The notes: generated by a model from the letters alone, not told the origin. A stretch of 25,378 bases of DNA from Gnetum montanum (GCA_015680685.1 MNCI01020650.1:1-25378), one strand, 5' to 3'; positions 1 to 9,735 are shown, counted from the first letter of the stretch. Made by a program: numbers and translations.

Positions 1-493
1 CATTGTTTCTTCATTTTATAAATATCTTCTAAATGTTTTCCTTATAGTACCTATAACCAGGTAATGTTTGGCTAAGACCACAAATACTGCAACGGCTTAT
101 ATCCTGAAATTGGTAAAGGTTTAGCTTCAAAGTTTTGGAAATGTGCTTTGTCATTCTTGTGATCTGACCACTATAGAATGTTAGAAAAGTTGTCTATGGA
201 CCTAATAAAAGTTCAGTTTCAGTTTCAATATATAGTTGAAGAGCACTCTCAAGAGAGAGGTTTGCTCCCAAGTTTAAAACATTATTAATTCTCATATTAA
301 TTTGTTGTCAAAATCAATGATGATAAAAATGAAAATACCTTGAATGTTCATTAAATGAATGGTTAATCATTTTAATGACTAACCGAAGTTACTTGCATTC
401 AAAGGAGGTGGCCCAATAACTATCACCAGTGCACATAAATAGAATCAACAGAATAATGTGATGCTTCATTAAAATATAAAAATATAAACAAAC
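1..493 (-). other. RPC3 intron 3 (5' part)
   Basis: AT-rich sequence after the exon 3 donor. I see no further RPC3 exon on the minus strand. The next expected block, a second winged helix, is absent, so the intron extends past the window edge. A CTCTCAAGAGAG near-palindrome lies near 246-257. Confidence 0.5.
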
Positions 494-606
494 CTCCTGT
501 CCAAGTTCTTCACACACTAATGACAGAAACTTGGGAAATCTTATCCGCTGTAGAATGAAATTGACAAGCACTGCATACTGTGTAGGGCATTTAAGATCTG
601 ACTTTC
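494..606 (-). CDS. RPC3: RPC3 coding exon 3 (partial gene continues left)
   Basis: 113-nt exon. The acceptor ATGAATGCAG|GA supplies the two bases that complete the split codon from exon 2 (GDGKSDLKC), and the donor CAGGAG|GTTTGT is in phase 0. It encodes TQYAVLVNFILQRIRFPKFL followed by SLVCEELGQE. This matches the RPC3-family segment after the first winged helix, where animal and yeast homologues have a QY...R-L-R-Y/F-P-K/R stretch. Family members usually exceed 500 residues, so only about the first fifth (112 codons) is here; the remaining exons lie beyond position 1. Confidence 0.85.
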
Positions 607-2045
607 CTGCATTCATCACATAATTACAAGTTAAAACAACCCAAATAAGTTCAATTGTTTATAAAAAACACAAACACACACACACAACAGGACACTTGTC
701 AGTTTTAGGAATGACGTTCAACATAGATTTATATTTCATTGCTTTAGAATACACTCACAACCATTCAATGGCAAACAATGTGAAGTAGCTTTTAATCTGT
801 AAAAAATATATCTCTGAATTATATGTTTAATCAAAATAAAAGTGTTCATCAATCATATTATAGCCTTTTATTAATGTTCCTTATCACAATTATCATGTCC
901 TTATCTTTAATATGGCTTTATAATCAAAATCTAAAACTAATCTTTTGCAAGCAGCAATTCTCTCATCATTTCGTAGCCAATAGAAGATTCATTTTGACAA
1001 TATATATGACATGAATATGTGGATTAACTTGATCATTTGATCAAAAACACTGAACAGTAGAAAGAAATTTCTTTATATCCATCAGCAAAGTATTAATGCA
1101 ATTACGCCACCTAAGAAAATTTCTTGTTTTCTTTTATAAAGAGACCAGAGAAAACTCCTAGTATCTTGGGTGTTACAGGAATCACAAACTATCCAATTTT
1201 TTTTTCTTAAGTGACAGTTTCATATTGGCATTTTTCCTGGGTTCAAGCTCTGTACCTATATGTGCTAGTAAATTAGCACATGAGCAAGGATCATTGAGCT
1301 ATCAACGCATGCTTTCCATCTAATATACTTTAATCCACTTTTGAATCTTGGTAACTTGGAAATGAAACCATGTATAACATCATACCTACATATATTTCCA
1401 ATTAAGAAACTAAAATAAATATAGAAACTTCACTACTTTTTTAAACATCTACATGAAGACCATCAGGGACTACCACTTATAGTGACGGTAAGATGCTTGT
1501 TTCTCAAGATGTAAGACCCGAGCTTGAACCTAGGTGCACCCATTTCAAAAGACGTTAGCCTTTTGCTTATCCACCAACCCTTGCATGCCCAACCTTGGCA
1601 ACATGAGCATTAAACTTCTGGGTGATGCTCCTTTTTTTATCTACATGAAGACCACAAGGCCCTATTGGGCACAATTCAATTTCCGCTATTATCTGTTGCA
1701 CAATGTCTGTATATCTCAATATATCTTGCTAAGATTGAACCTGTAACTTGTAGTACACAAATCACAAACCTTAACCAATAAGCTACACATCATTGATAGA
1801 ATGCAACTATTGACATATATTGAAATTATGGAAAATTGGTTGACACTAAATTATGTTGAATAGATATTTGCACATGGACACAAAAGGACGGACTGGATAC
1901 CTACATTAAGGACCATCACATGGACACAATGAAGCATTTTAGTTTGTTTCAAAAACATCCTATCTTTCAATGAACATAAATAAGGTAATGTAGTTAAGAA
2001 ATGGCAAGCAATTTGAGATAATAAAAAAAATAATGGAGTTAGTAC
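607..2045 (-). other. RPC3 intron 2, with repeat debris
   Basis: 1,439-bp intron bounded by consistent splice sites. It contains a short CA-rich tract (669-688). A 16-bp direct repeat, ATCTACATGAAGACCA, lies at 1447-1462 and 1639-1654, near B-box-like GCTTGAACCTAGG and GATTGAACCTG strings, which suggests decayed tRNA-derived or other repeat insertions. A 13-bp repeat (CACATGGACACAA, 1871-1883 and 1917-1929) flanks a 35-bp match to the GC-rich block upstream of the gene. The open frame at 823-1014 has biased, AT-driven composition and no recognisable domain. Confidence 0.55.
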
Positions 2046-2196
2046 CATCTCCCGTGTCTTGTTTGAAAGGCTGCACACAGTTATGTTGAATTAGCACAAG
2101 AAGAGAACTTTTGAGCTGTGCAGGACTCAGCTCAGTGAACCGTGCAAGTTCTGGCAAGGTAAGAATACCTTTGTGCACAAGGCAACTGCATACTCT
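2046..2196 (-). CDS. RPC3: RPC3 coding exon 2 (winged-helix core)
   Basis: 151-nt exon after a 98-bp intron (2197-2294). The acceptor TATCTTGCAG|AGA is in phase 0 and the donor GATG|GTACTA leaves phase 1. It encodes RVCSCLVHKG, then LTLPELARFTELSPAQ and LLVLIQHNCVQPF. This is the helix-turn-helix of the RPC82/RPC3 N-terminal domain (family HTH_9). The L-I-Q-H-N-C-V-Q core is the most diagnostic string in the window. The frame continues from exon 1 without a stop and reads into exon 3, so this part of the gene looks intact and probably functional. Confidence 0.88.
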
Positions 2197-2294
2197 CTGC
2201 AAGATATCGTGGCCAGAAAAAGCTTAAGCAACTGTGAATCCCATGCAATCTTGGGGAAAAAATATATTGCGCCAAGCAAAAGAATAGCACTTAC

Positions 2295-2366
2295 GCCCAC
2301 AATTTCTCCAAAATGAGTCTCAATAAGATGGCAAGCCAGCTTCTTGGCATGTCTTGATGATGCCAT
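2295..2366 (-). CDS. RPC3: RPC3 coding exon 1 (Pol III subunit)
   Basis: First coding exon of the RNA polymerase III subunit RPC3 (POLR3C in animals, RPC82 in yeast), part of the nuclear RPC3/RPC6/RPC7 subcomplex that helps Pol III initiate on tRNA and 5S genes. The ATG at 2366-2364 gives MASSRHAKKLACHLIETHFG and ends in EIVG, matching the family pattern in which an HFGEIV-type helix opens the N-terminal winged-helix domain. The donor GGC|GTAAGT at 2294 is consensus and in phase 0. Upstream in-frame codons back to 2453 look like leader, and a 3' splice-site-like TTGTACACAG precedes 2398, so this Met is preferred and a 5'UTR intron is possible. The family call rests on motif recognition across three exons that join in phase. 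Confidence 0.85.
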
Positions 2367-2641
2367 TTGCACATTCAGTGTATCAATTAATTGGCAGCCT
2401 GTGTACAAGAGTTGCTTGCTTCCTAGCCACCTGATCAATAAAAGCAAGCACACTTGTTATCAAAATTCACCATTGCCTATATCAAGTTGATTTAGATTTT
2501 GTTCTTGACTCTCCAGTTTTTGTGCAAAGACCTTGCCTCATTCATTAAACATCAATCTTTCTTCTAAGGATCAGATACTGGACAAGGATAAAAACAATTT
2601 CAACACAGTCAAATTGATCACAAGCGGCAACACGGTTCTGA
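2367..2641 (-). promoter_or_regulatory. RPC3 5' leader / upstream region
   Basis: Sequence immediately upstream of the RPC3 start codon. Reading the minus strand, a pyrimidine-containing tract ending CAG at 2401-2399 resembles a 3' splice site, so 2367-2398 may be the tail of a 5'UTR exon whose first part lies in the GC-rich block at 2640-2960. No clear TATA box is visible. This is inference from composition and one splice-like motif. Confidence 0.3.
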
Positions 2642-2872
2642 TTCCCAAATTCACGTACCAAGGAGTGGATCTCGACAGGATTCACAGCAGGGGCTCAAAA
2701 TGACGGACTGGATCCCTACGTTGAGGCCACGGGGACTTTCCGCAGGGAGCTTCTGCAAGTCATGGTGCAAAAATCGTTGCTGAACCTGATCCTGGCGGAA
2801 CAGAAATTGCAGCGGAGATATATTCTGCTGGACCACGGTTCACAATTTTGCTGCAGAATCCAAAGCAACTGA
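2642..2872 (+). other. GC-rich unidentified open frame (76 codons, no ATG)
   Basis: A plus-strand frame open from 2642 to a TGA at 2870-2872, clearly richer in GC than its surroundings. The reading has protein-like composition, including QNDGLDPYVEATGTFRREL and then LAEQKLQRRYILLDHG. It has no start codon and a splice-acceptor-like ATTCACAG lies inside it, so it could be an internal exon, a pseudo-exon, or the GC-rich first exon/promoter of RPC3 read from the wrong strand. I do not recognise the family. The next frame is also open through LITSGNTVLIPKF up to a TGA at 2700-2702, which may mean a frameshifted gene relic. The neighbouring RPC3 points the other way. Confidence 0.3.
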
Positions 2873-2893
2873 ATCTCACAATTTTGCAGCAGA
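2840..2893 (+). repeat. short direct repeat TCACAATTTTGC-GCAGA
   Basis: Two 18-bp copies (2840-2857 and 2876-2893) differing at one base, 36 bp apart, in the GC-rich region upstream of RPC3. They could be promoter-proximal elements or simply a local duplication. Confidence 0.5.
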
Positions 2894-3070
2894 GTAAGCA
2901 GTCCCAGTTACAGTAGTGTTTTTGTCGGCGCTTGCGCTAGCGTGTTCAGTTAAGGCTAGGCGACAGGGCCATTGCTGTGCTGTACTGCTGCAAAGAACAC
3001 CAACATGTTCCTATTAGAATATATTTTTAAAATATATAATAATAAAACTTAACAAATTTCCATATGTAAA

Positions 3071-3180
3071 GAAAGCTTAAAATAGGGATTTTTACGTAAA
3101 AAAGAAAAAAAATGCAACTCTAAAAGAAAGCCTGAAATAAGGATTTTTACGTAAAAAAGAAAAAAAATGCAACTCTAAAT
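3071..3180 (+). repeat. tandem duplication, 2 x 55 bp
   Basis: Two adjacent 55-bp units (3071-3125 and 3126-3180). The second half, including TTTTTACGTAAAAAAG and ATGCAACTCTAAA, is identical; only a few bases differ in the first part. This is a recent local duplication in AT-rich DNA. Positions 3181-3555 hold nothing I recognise. Confidence 0.9.
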
Positions 3181-3555
3181 ATGTAGGAGGACAAAAATTT
3201 AAATTCCAAATCCAGAATGCACTTACCTTGTTGCTCATCGTCCAAATAATTTTTTGTTGTGGCCTTTAGTTATTATAAAACATAAAAAATAAAAAATTCA
3301 AGAATATATAAGGAAAAGATAAAACTTTTACCTAAACCTAGTGTTATGATTTGGGAGGAAGAGTGTAGATTCAAATGCAAAATAATGGTTTTGAATATGC
3401 TAATATGTGGAAAACTATTTGGTAGACTTTAAACCTACCCATATTCACATTTATTAGTTGAAAATTCACCAAATACTATTGACAAATAATGTTTATCCGG
3501 CAATATAGTTATGTGGCCAATATTCGTCGAATTTTAAAACACTGGTTCCTAGACA

Positions 3556-3828
3556 TTGTTGGAAGACATTGTCGAAAGAAACAGATATGTGGAATGGTAT
3601 GGCTTTTTCTTAGCATTGCTGAACCAATGTGGAAGGCTTGGTCTTAGGCGCATTTTGTGTTTTGTGTTTTCATGGCTATGGCTACAAAGTACAAAGGTTT
3701 TCAAAGCATATAGCTTTGATGGGAAACTTCAGCAAGAGTTGGATGATTATAGAGGAGCCTCACTAATGCACACGGTAGGCATAAGAGAATCTTGCTATTT
3801 GCTAAAATTTTTCTATAATGTCAAATAG
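3556..3828 (+). other. 90-codon open frame, unknown; possible exon
   Basis: An ATG-initiated frame with a relatively protein-like reading: RNRYVEWYGFFLALL near the start, then KVFKAYSFDGKLQQELDDYR around residues 47-66. A donor-like CACACG|GTAGGC follows at about 3775, so the real exon could end there rather than at the frame's stop. I recognise no family and it may be chance. No other exon on this strand is evident nearby. Positions 3829-4380 appear to be AT-rich non-coding DNA. Confidence 0.2.
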
Positions 3829-4389
3829 TTGTTGGTGTCATGGAAGGTAATACCATCTCTAATCTAGATCAAGCTTCATGGAAACTTTACTTTTAAAAGG
3901 GAAAATGATGAGTAAAGTGAAAACAAACTACTATTCACATAAGCTTAAATACAATACATTAAAGTTATTTCATCAATTTACAAACATGATCTTTTTATGA
4001 ATGTGTTATTATATCAATTATCTGTGATATGTTTCAGTGTTTATTATTTAACTGCAAATATCTACAAAAAAGACTATAAATTGTTGTTTATCTCTAGTCT
4101 TTTGTTGTTATTAATATCTAATTCACATTCAATTAACACTACTTATGGATGCTCGTCCCACACTATAACTATAAATATGTATACACGGATGTTTGAAAGG
4201 TAGTGTGTTTGTTTTCATCCTTGTGATTTCTGTTTTGCCATTCTTCTATCTAGTTTTGGTTTTGCAACTCTCTCTAAATTGTAGTCTTGCAACTATGCTA
4301 CTAAAGCTGCAAGAGTTTGTTTCTTACTAGGATTTTTCTAATTTTTCCTTAGTGTATTTGTTAATTTGCAATGTTTCACCTATTTTCGA

Positions 4390-4735
4390 GACACTAGGAT
4401 GTGGGGACATTGAGACGAGTCCCTAAACGGGTCTAGGGATGTCATAGTTTTTCCAAAATGTCATGGGGACACAACGTAGACATAGAAAGAATAATTGTAC
4501 CTAAGATATTCAAGTTTCAAGGTATTGAAATTTATAGATAAATTTGTTATTTTTGAAATATCTTGAAAATCTACAATGCAATTTGGACAAAAAACCATTT
4601 TGACAATGTTTTAGAATAAAACATAGAGTTGTAATTGGTATCTTTGTTGCATTTTGGATGCCAAAATAAGTTGGACATCCCACTTGTGTCCTGAGATGTT
4701 TGGGGACACATCCCAGTTCCAGGAATGTCCCTTGC
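4390..4735. repeat. possible MITE-like or repeat fragment with GGGACA-rich ends
   Basis: Both ends are rich in GGGACA/TGTCCC words in roughly inverted arrangement: GATGTGGGGACAT and CTAGGGATGTC on the left, GGACATCCCAC and GGGGACACATCCC on the right, around an AT-rich core. The inverted pairing is imperfect and no target duplication was found, so a decayed inverted-repeat transposon is only one reading. Confidence 0.3.
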
Positions 4736-4743
4736 ATAACAAT

Positions 4744-4836
4744 GTTAATTTATTTTAATGTTTTAATGTTCACAAACAATATTCTGGTGTGTATTTGTTA
4801 ATTTATTTTGATGTTTTAATTTTCACAAACAATATT
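4744..4836 (+). repeat. direct repeat, 2 x 40 bp
   Basis: Copies at 4744-4783 and 4797-4836 start GTTAATTTATTTT and end CACAAACAATATT, differing at two positions, with a 13-bp spacer. A shorter TGTATTTGTTAATTTG relative lies near 4350. This is a local duplication in AT-rich DNA. Confidence 0.8.
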
Positions 4837-5395
4837 GGGCATCACGAGTACTCCCTTCTCTACGGGGACAGTTCAAAAAAATTTTACATAACAAAACCGA
4901 GCACAAAACTAACCAGAGGCAGAATGCAAAAGGTGAAAAGATAAAGCTAATCCTTTAGCCTTTTATTTGTTATCATTTCCATCATTTAAAACTGTGTCGG
5001 CATTTTTCCCTCTATTTTTATCTTCTCGGCTGCTTTGACAATTGGTCAATTACCGTAGGCAGTGAGCACTAATACGTCTGACTGCAAAATTTCTTCAGAA
5101 AGTTAAAGTTATTGCGTAAACAAACTTCTAAAAACTGCGCGGCGCATTGAATTTCATCTTCCTCTGATGATTGCCACAGTGCATCTGAAGGTTCAAGGAA
5201 CTCGTAAAATAATCTTGCAGAAATAAAACTAAACTAATGCAGTGGAGTAGTAATCTCCTGAACAAAAACGTTTACGTCAATGTCTGATAATATAATGTGA
5301 ACTTCTCTCAAATTTCCGTATTTAATGCTGCATACTTGACTTCTGTAATGCTGAAGGCTGAAGGCTGCCGTAGAAGGGGATTCTAGCAAGGAAAA

Positions 5396-5551
5396 ATGGC
5401 GTTCCCGCACTTGGACATGAGGCAAACAACGATGGATGCTGAAGCTGAGACTGCTGCAGCAGATTCGCATCTTTCTCCGCAAAACCTTAATCGACCATTA
5501 CTCACGCTGTACGAGCAAGATATCTGCCTTTTAAACTCTGCAAAAGAATAA
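5396..5551 (+). CDS. small ORF, 51 codons, unknown
   Basis: An ATG in a good plant initiation context (GAAAAATGGC) opens a 51-codon frame ending TAA at 5549-5551. The reading MAFPHLDMRQ, then MDAEAETAAADSHLS and NRPLLTLYEQ, is acidic/Ala-rich then Leu-rich, as in some true N-terminal exons. No donor site obviously continues it and I recognise no domain. It sits in a less AT-rich island (about 5130-5550). The minus strand is also open here (5234-5482), so strand is uncertain. Positions 4837-5395 show no other gene. Confidence 0.2.
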   Translation: MAFPHLDMRQTTMDAEAETAAADSHLSPQNLNRPLLTLYEQDICLLNSAKE

Positions 5552-5587
5552 TTATAAGCACAATTTTATGGTTGAAAACCTGTGTAA

Positions 5588-5740
5588 AGTTCAAGAACAA
5601 GATGAGTCCAATATCGCTATTTTTAAAAAAATAAAATTTGCAAACACTGTAAACACCATAATCATCCATAGTTCGTGAACAAGATAAGTACGATATTGCT
5701 TTGGAAATACAGCATTGCAAACCTTTTAAACATCGTAATC
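5588..5740 (+). repeat. imperfect direct repeat (76 and 71 bp)
   Basis: Copies at 5588-5663 and 5670-5740 share AGTTC..GAACAAGAT.AGT, ATAT.GCT, TTGCAAAC and AAACA.C.TAATC in the same order with scattered differences. This is an older local duplication. Nothing in it looks coding. Confidence 0.7.
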
Positions 5741-7240
5741 TCGGAAAACAAGTAAACCCTTAGCTTATAAGTTGGATCCCTTACACCGTGAAAAATAAAC
5801 CGCCATTGCATCTACTTGAATTAAAAAATTTTCTGCTTGCTCATACCAAGACTTCTATAGTGTAAATCCTATTTTATTAATAACTTTTTACAGCTTTTTT
5901 AAAACGAACCCTATGATTAGCCAGTAAGTATGCATTATGGTAAGCTCCAACTATTTCATCTCGCAGTTTCATTCAAGCTTGAATCGAAAACTTCTAATTA
6001 AAAGCAATAAATCATCCTTTCAAATTTCAGGAACACACACTACGGCTAAGTCAATTTAAGATGGTTTCTTGCAAAGTCTTTTATGCTCAACCCACTAAAA
6101 AGTAATTCAATGCTAAAAACCTTAAATTATTACCGATGAATCTGTAATCATGACGAACCTCCTATAGAAATCCAGAGGTTTGAACAGTAAAATCCATTGG
6201 CATGAGCAATTTCTTATCTAGTAAAAACGAAAACAGTTGTTCCATGTTTTTTGGTGAGAAATTGATAACACAAATTGATATTACTCGTTAAACCAAATGC
6301 TTGAAGCCTACTCACGAGGATTTAATTGTTAAAAGCCTTCTTTATATGTTAAGAGGAAGAAATAATAAAAATTTAAAAATAAAATAAGAATATATTTTTT
6401 ATAAAAATATGTTAATATTATAATTTTGCAACAAAAATTTATGTTTTATTTTTGTTGTTTTGTAGATACTTGGTTGATTTGTAGAATTTTTATTTATTTA
6501 TCATAAAAATGAAATAAACCTTATAATTTTACAAGCATAATAAAGCTTCAATTTTAGTTTCATTAACATTTATTTAATTATAGTTTAAAATCAATGAATT
6601 TAATAAAGATAATAAAAAATCAAAACTAAGGTTACTTTGAAATTTATGTTTAGTTTTATGTTATGTGGTATTTAATAAAGTTGTACTTTTGAAATTCCTA
6701 AACTTTGTTTAAGTAAAAATTCGTATACTTTTAGTCATCACCCTCCAATATTTAAAATAATTACCTTACATATTTTGTTAGCTAACCCCATTTTGTTGGT
6801 ACAAGGCTAGGATGACAATGATGATGACCTTGCATATTTTGTAGAAGTAGCTTTAGAAAATTCCTAACAAATTTTCTTTCCTTTTCATTTTTTGGGGTCT
6901 CTTTTACTTAATTCTTACCAAAATATAGTGGTGGCCATGCAGCTTAGATGTGCATATAGTTAAACGGTTTCAAGTTATGGCATTTCTAGGTATAAAATTT
7001 TTTGAAAGAATTTTAGTAGAGCATTATTAATCAAAAAAGAACTCAAGCACTCAAATTAGTGTTGCTACACCTATGAGTAAAGGTAATAATTGAATCTACA
7101 ACCCCCCAACTAAGAAATGAGTGTTTTGACTACTACGCTACGCCCTTGGATGCACTTACTTTTAAGTTACTAAATCATTCAAGAAAAAATTAAACAAAAC
7201 ACTTAATGAACTTAACAATGCTTGGATCCTAATACTTCTT
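5741..7240. other. AT-rich stretch without a recognisable gene
   Basis: About 1.5 kb of very AT-rich DNA, most extreme at 6350-6720, with stops in all frames. I see no promoter, RNA gene or element boundary that I can support. Confidence 0.6.
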
Positions 7241-7255
7241 CATCATCTTATTCTG

Positions 7256-7295
7256 TCACCGGGTGAGTCTTAGCAGAAAATTTTTCACCAGGTGA
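7256..7295. repeat. pair of TCACC(G/A)GGTGA palindromes
   Basis: TCACCGGGTGA (7256-7266) and TCACCAGGTGA (7285-7295) are near-perfect 11-bp palindromes 18 bp apart, in the presumed transcribed part of the LTR-like block at 7250-7830. They could pair with each other as a stem or bind a dimeric factor. Confidence 0.55.
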
Positions 7296-7456
7296 TAGTG
7301 CTAAGTGAACGACTTAGCTAGCTACTCACAACAATGCCCAACGATACTCAAGCATAGGAGGCACACGCTTACTAAAAAACTCCTAACCTTTACTCACATA
7401 CAAAGGAATAGTACAACACGTACAGGAGGTGCCCTCAATGTGAGTAGCACCTCTTG

Positions 7457-7464
7457 TATTTATA
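7457..7464 (-). promoter_or_regulatory. TATA box of LTR-like promoter block
   Basis: Minus strand reads CGCCTATAAATACAAGAGG, a canonical plant TATAAATA box. The 80-bp tandem repeats at 7603-7828 lie upstream of it on that strand, as enhancer repeats do in LTR U3 regions. The plus-strand reading TATTTATA is a weaker alternative. No LTR ends or target duplication could be fixed. Confidence 0.4.
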
Positions 7465-7602
7465 GGCGTAGGTGTACTCGACCTTGCTAGTACTCTCCCG
7501 TAACTGGCGTTACAAATCCATTACTTGCATATCCAACACAGAGTATGTGCGTAACCCATTCCTAGTAATTGTTAGTTCTGTCTTTCATCTGCTTCGCCCC
7601 AA

Positions 7603-7828
7603 CTGGCAGTAACAGATGTGCATGCGCTACATCTGGACGAATCCAGCTGTAGCTCCCTTGCATGCATCACACCTAGCTTCGTCTGGCGGTAACAGATGTG
7701 CATACACTGCATCTGGACGAATTCAGCTGTAGCTTGCCTTGCATGCATCCCACCTGGCTCTGTCTAGTGGTAATAGATGTCTTTCCACGTCTAGGGCATG
7801 GATCAACTATAGCTCACGCTAGCTTGTA
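7603..7828. repeat. tandem repeat, about 2.8 x 80 bp
   Basis: Units start at 7603, 7683 and 7764 (period 80-81). Units 1 and 2 share GGTAACAGATGTGCAT, CATCTGGACGAAT, CAGCTGTAGCT and CTTGCATGCATC; unit 3 is shorter and more diverged (GGTAATAGATGT, CTATAGCTC). This block is GC-richer than its surroundings. Its position upstream of the minus-strand TATA box suggests U3 enhancer repeats of a solo or truncated LTR. Positions 7829-8009 hold only a PBS-like TTGGTATCAG at about 7836. Confidence 0.8.
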
Positions 7829-8009
7829 AGTAAGCCTTGGTATCAGCAGCTCAAGAGGTCATGACATATTCCAACTACATGGAGTTAGCTATATGAGCTC
7901 ATTTACACCATTTGCCTCTATTAACATTCAAACAAGCATTAATACCCAAATCTTATACGTCTTTCTTCATATAAGCAAACAAAGTATTTTCTAGTATACC
8001 TTTTGTTTT

Positions 8010-8032
8010 GGAGGGGAACTATGTCAAACCCC
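8010..8032 (+). mobile_element. PPT-like tract plus LTR-start-like TGTCAAACCCC
   Basis: GGAGGGGAACTA (8010-8021) followed directly by TGTCAAACCCCC (from 8022) has the form of a polypurine tract joined to the start of a 3' LTR. A similar junction occurs at 8717 in the same orientation and at 10576 in the opposite one. No internal coding region or LTR end was located. Confidence 0.3.
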
Positions 8033-9497
8033 CAAAAAATAAATAATAATTAAAAGAAAGAGTATATTAGATCAATAACATAGAAGATAGAGTTAAAAAA
8101 AAAGCCCTGTGGTTTTGGGGATACCTTTTTAGCTTTTCATCCTTAGAGGCAATCTTGAAAATCCTTCCTTGTGGGGTAGGAAAAGGATTAGGCCATATCC
8201 TTGTTTAGTAGCACACTCATGAGTTATTACTTCTTACTAAATAGTTTCATGTAAAGAGGAGGAGAATAGTCTTTTTAAAAGACAAAAGAAAACATCAATT
8301 AGAAATATTAATATAAATAGCAACATAAGTTGATAGCTTTCCCAACCTAAACCTTCAAAACAAAAAAAATTAATATTGCACAAAACAAATTAATTGTTTA
8401 GTTTTCACTAAAAACTTTTCTGATTGAAGCAACATCTTTGGGAATATGATATTTAACTCCTGAAGAAATATTATAGTTATGTTATTGGTGTTGTAAAATA
8501 ACTGCACAGTGAAGCTTCCTTGCAAATAGAATAGAAAACAAGTAGTCAAAGATCCCTCAAAATACAAAGAAAGAAAGTAGACAAAGCAAGTTGATCATAA
8601 GCAATAATATCATTGATGCTTGGTTAAAAGTTGTTACAAATTCTAGATGTTCATTTTCAATTATTTTGTGCAATCATACACTAAAAAGAAAAGGAAAAAA
8701 ACATGAGAAGGCAAGGTGTGAAACCCCACAAAATATTAATAATAAGTAAAAAAAATCAAAGTACAATACATACTTAATCATTGAGTAGAAAATACCAAAA
8801 ACAACATGGAAATGAATAACTTTCCAATTTTAGAAATGTCTACTTAGATGTACATTCTTATAATAGATTATTTGAAAAATCAAAAGAGAAAACCTAATTG
8901 TTAGTCAAGAGGATGGTCCCACTCCTAATTTCATTTTCCATATCTATGCTTAAACTTAAAATAGCAAAAGGATTTGATGTAGCAATAAAAAACTTTGGCG
9001 AAATATCAACTTTTGTTGGAGAAGAAGGTACAAAAGTATATGTTAGCACGTATTAACCATCACAATTAACCTTACATGAAGACGTTGTAGTATTTGATAC
9101 AATCCTTTCATCAACATAAGATTTAATAATTAGGATAGATAATAATCTTTTTATATAAAAGAAAATTTTCCTTGCATGTTGGCTATTCAGATTGATCAAT
9201 ACTTTGTATATAAAAAGTATTCATAGAAGCATCTATCTTCTTTGATTTATTTATTGTTATTTGATCATCTTTTATCATTAACATTAACTTGATTTTTTGT
9301 CCTTTTAGCTTCAAATTATGATTTTTTCATCCACAATATTTTTAACCATCAAGCTTAGCATTTGGCAATGTCTCTCAACTTTGTGGACTCCTTAGCATCA
9401 ATTTGACATGATTCAACATTAATTTGGGCATCAAATGAAGTCCCAAAGGCCTATAATGAATACTTACAAGAAATTCAGAAAATTTATCTAAATGATG
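8033..9497. other. AT-rich repeat-derived DNA, no gene
   Basis: Likely decayed retrotransposon sequence. The start of the 8022 unit (TGTCAAACCCCC...ATAAATAATAA) recurs in diverged form at 8717 (TGTGAAACCCCAC...TTAATAATAA), 695 bp on. The open frame at 8370-8567 on the minus strand has no recognisable domain. Confidence 0.4.
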
Positions 9498-9537
9498 GTG
9501 ACACTAACACTAATGTCAACATTAGTGTCAATGTCAC
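9498..9537. repeat. inverted repeat / hairpin, 18-bp arms
   Basis: Arms GTGACACTAACACTAATG (9498-9515) and CATTAGTGTCAATGTCAC (9520-9537) are complementary at 16 of 18 positions around a TCAA loop. It immediately precedes the 36-bp minisatellite, and its right arm shares the AGTGTCAATGTCAC word with the first repeat unit. Confidence 0.8.
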
Positions 9538-9735
9538 TTCCAGAGTTAGATTTTTTTCAACTAAGCATCATTTCCAGAGTTAGAATTCTTTTAGCATCAA
9601 TGTCACCTCCAAAGTTCAAATTTTCTCAACTCAATGTAACCTCCATGGTTAGAACTTTTTCAGTGTCAATATCACCTCTAGAGCTAGAAGTTTTTTTAGC
9701 TTAGCATCACCTTCAGAGTTAGAATTTTTTAAGCT
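9522..9735. repeat. degenerate minisatellite, period about 36 bp
   Basis: About six diverged units built on CATCAATGTCACCTCCAGAG followed by TTAGAATTTTTT and a short CAACT/AGCTT spacer. Two further related units lie near 10240-10305. The periodicity makes a repetitive reading on the plus strand (SMSLPELDFFQL, then SMSPPKFKFSQL, then SISPLELEVFL) in the frame 9492-9704; I treat this as a by-product of the repeat and not as a gene. Confidence 0.7.

Noticed and set aside
1851-2078. Minus-strand 75-codon frame overlapping RPC3 exon 2
   Set aside because: Mostly intron sequence in a different frame from the exon.
7836-7850. Plus-strand TTGGTATCAGCAGCTC, like a PBS
   Set aside because: The extra C breaks the match, no CA-ending LTR precedes it, and the nearby TATA box is better on the minus strand. 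A miniature (TRIM) element with the PPT at 8010 was considered, but the flanks do not match each other.
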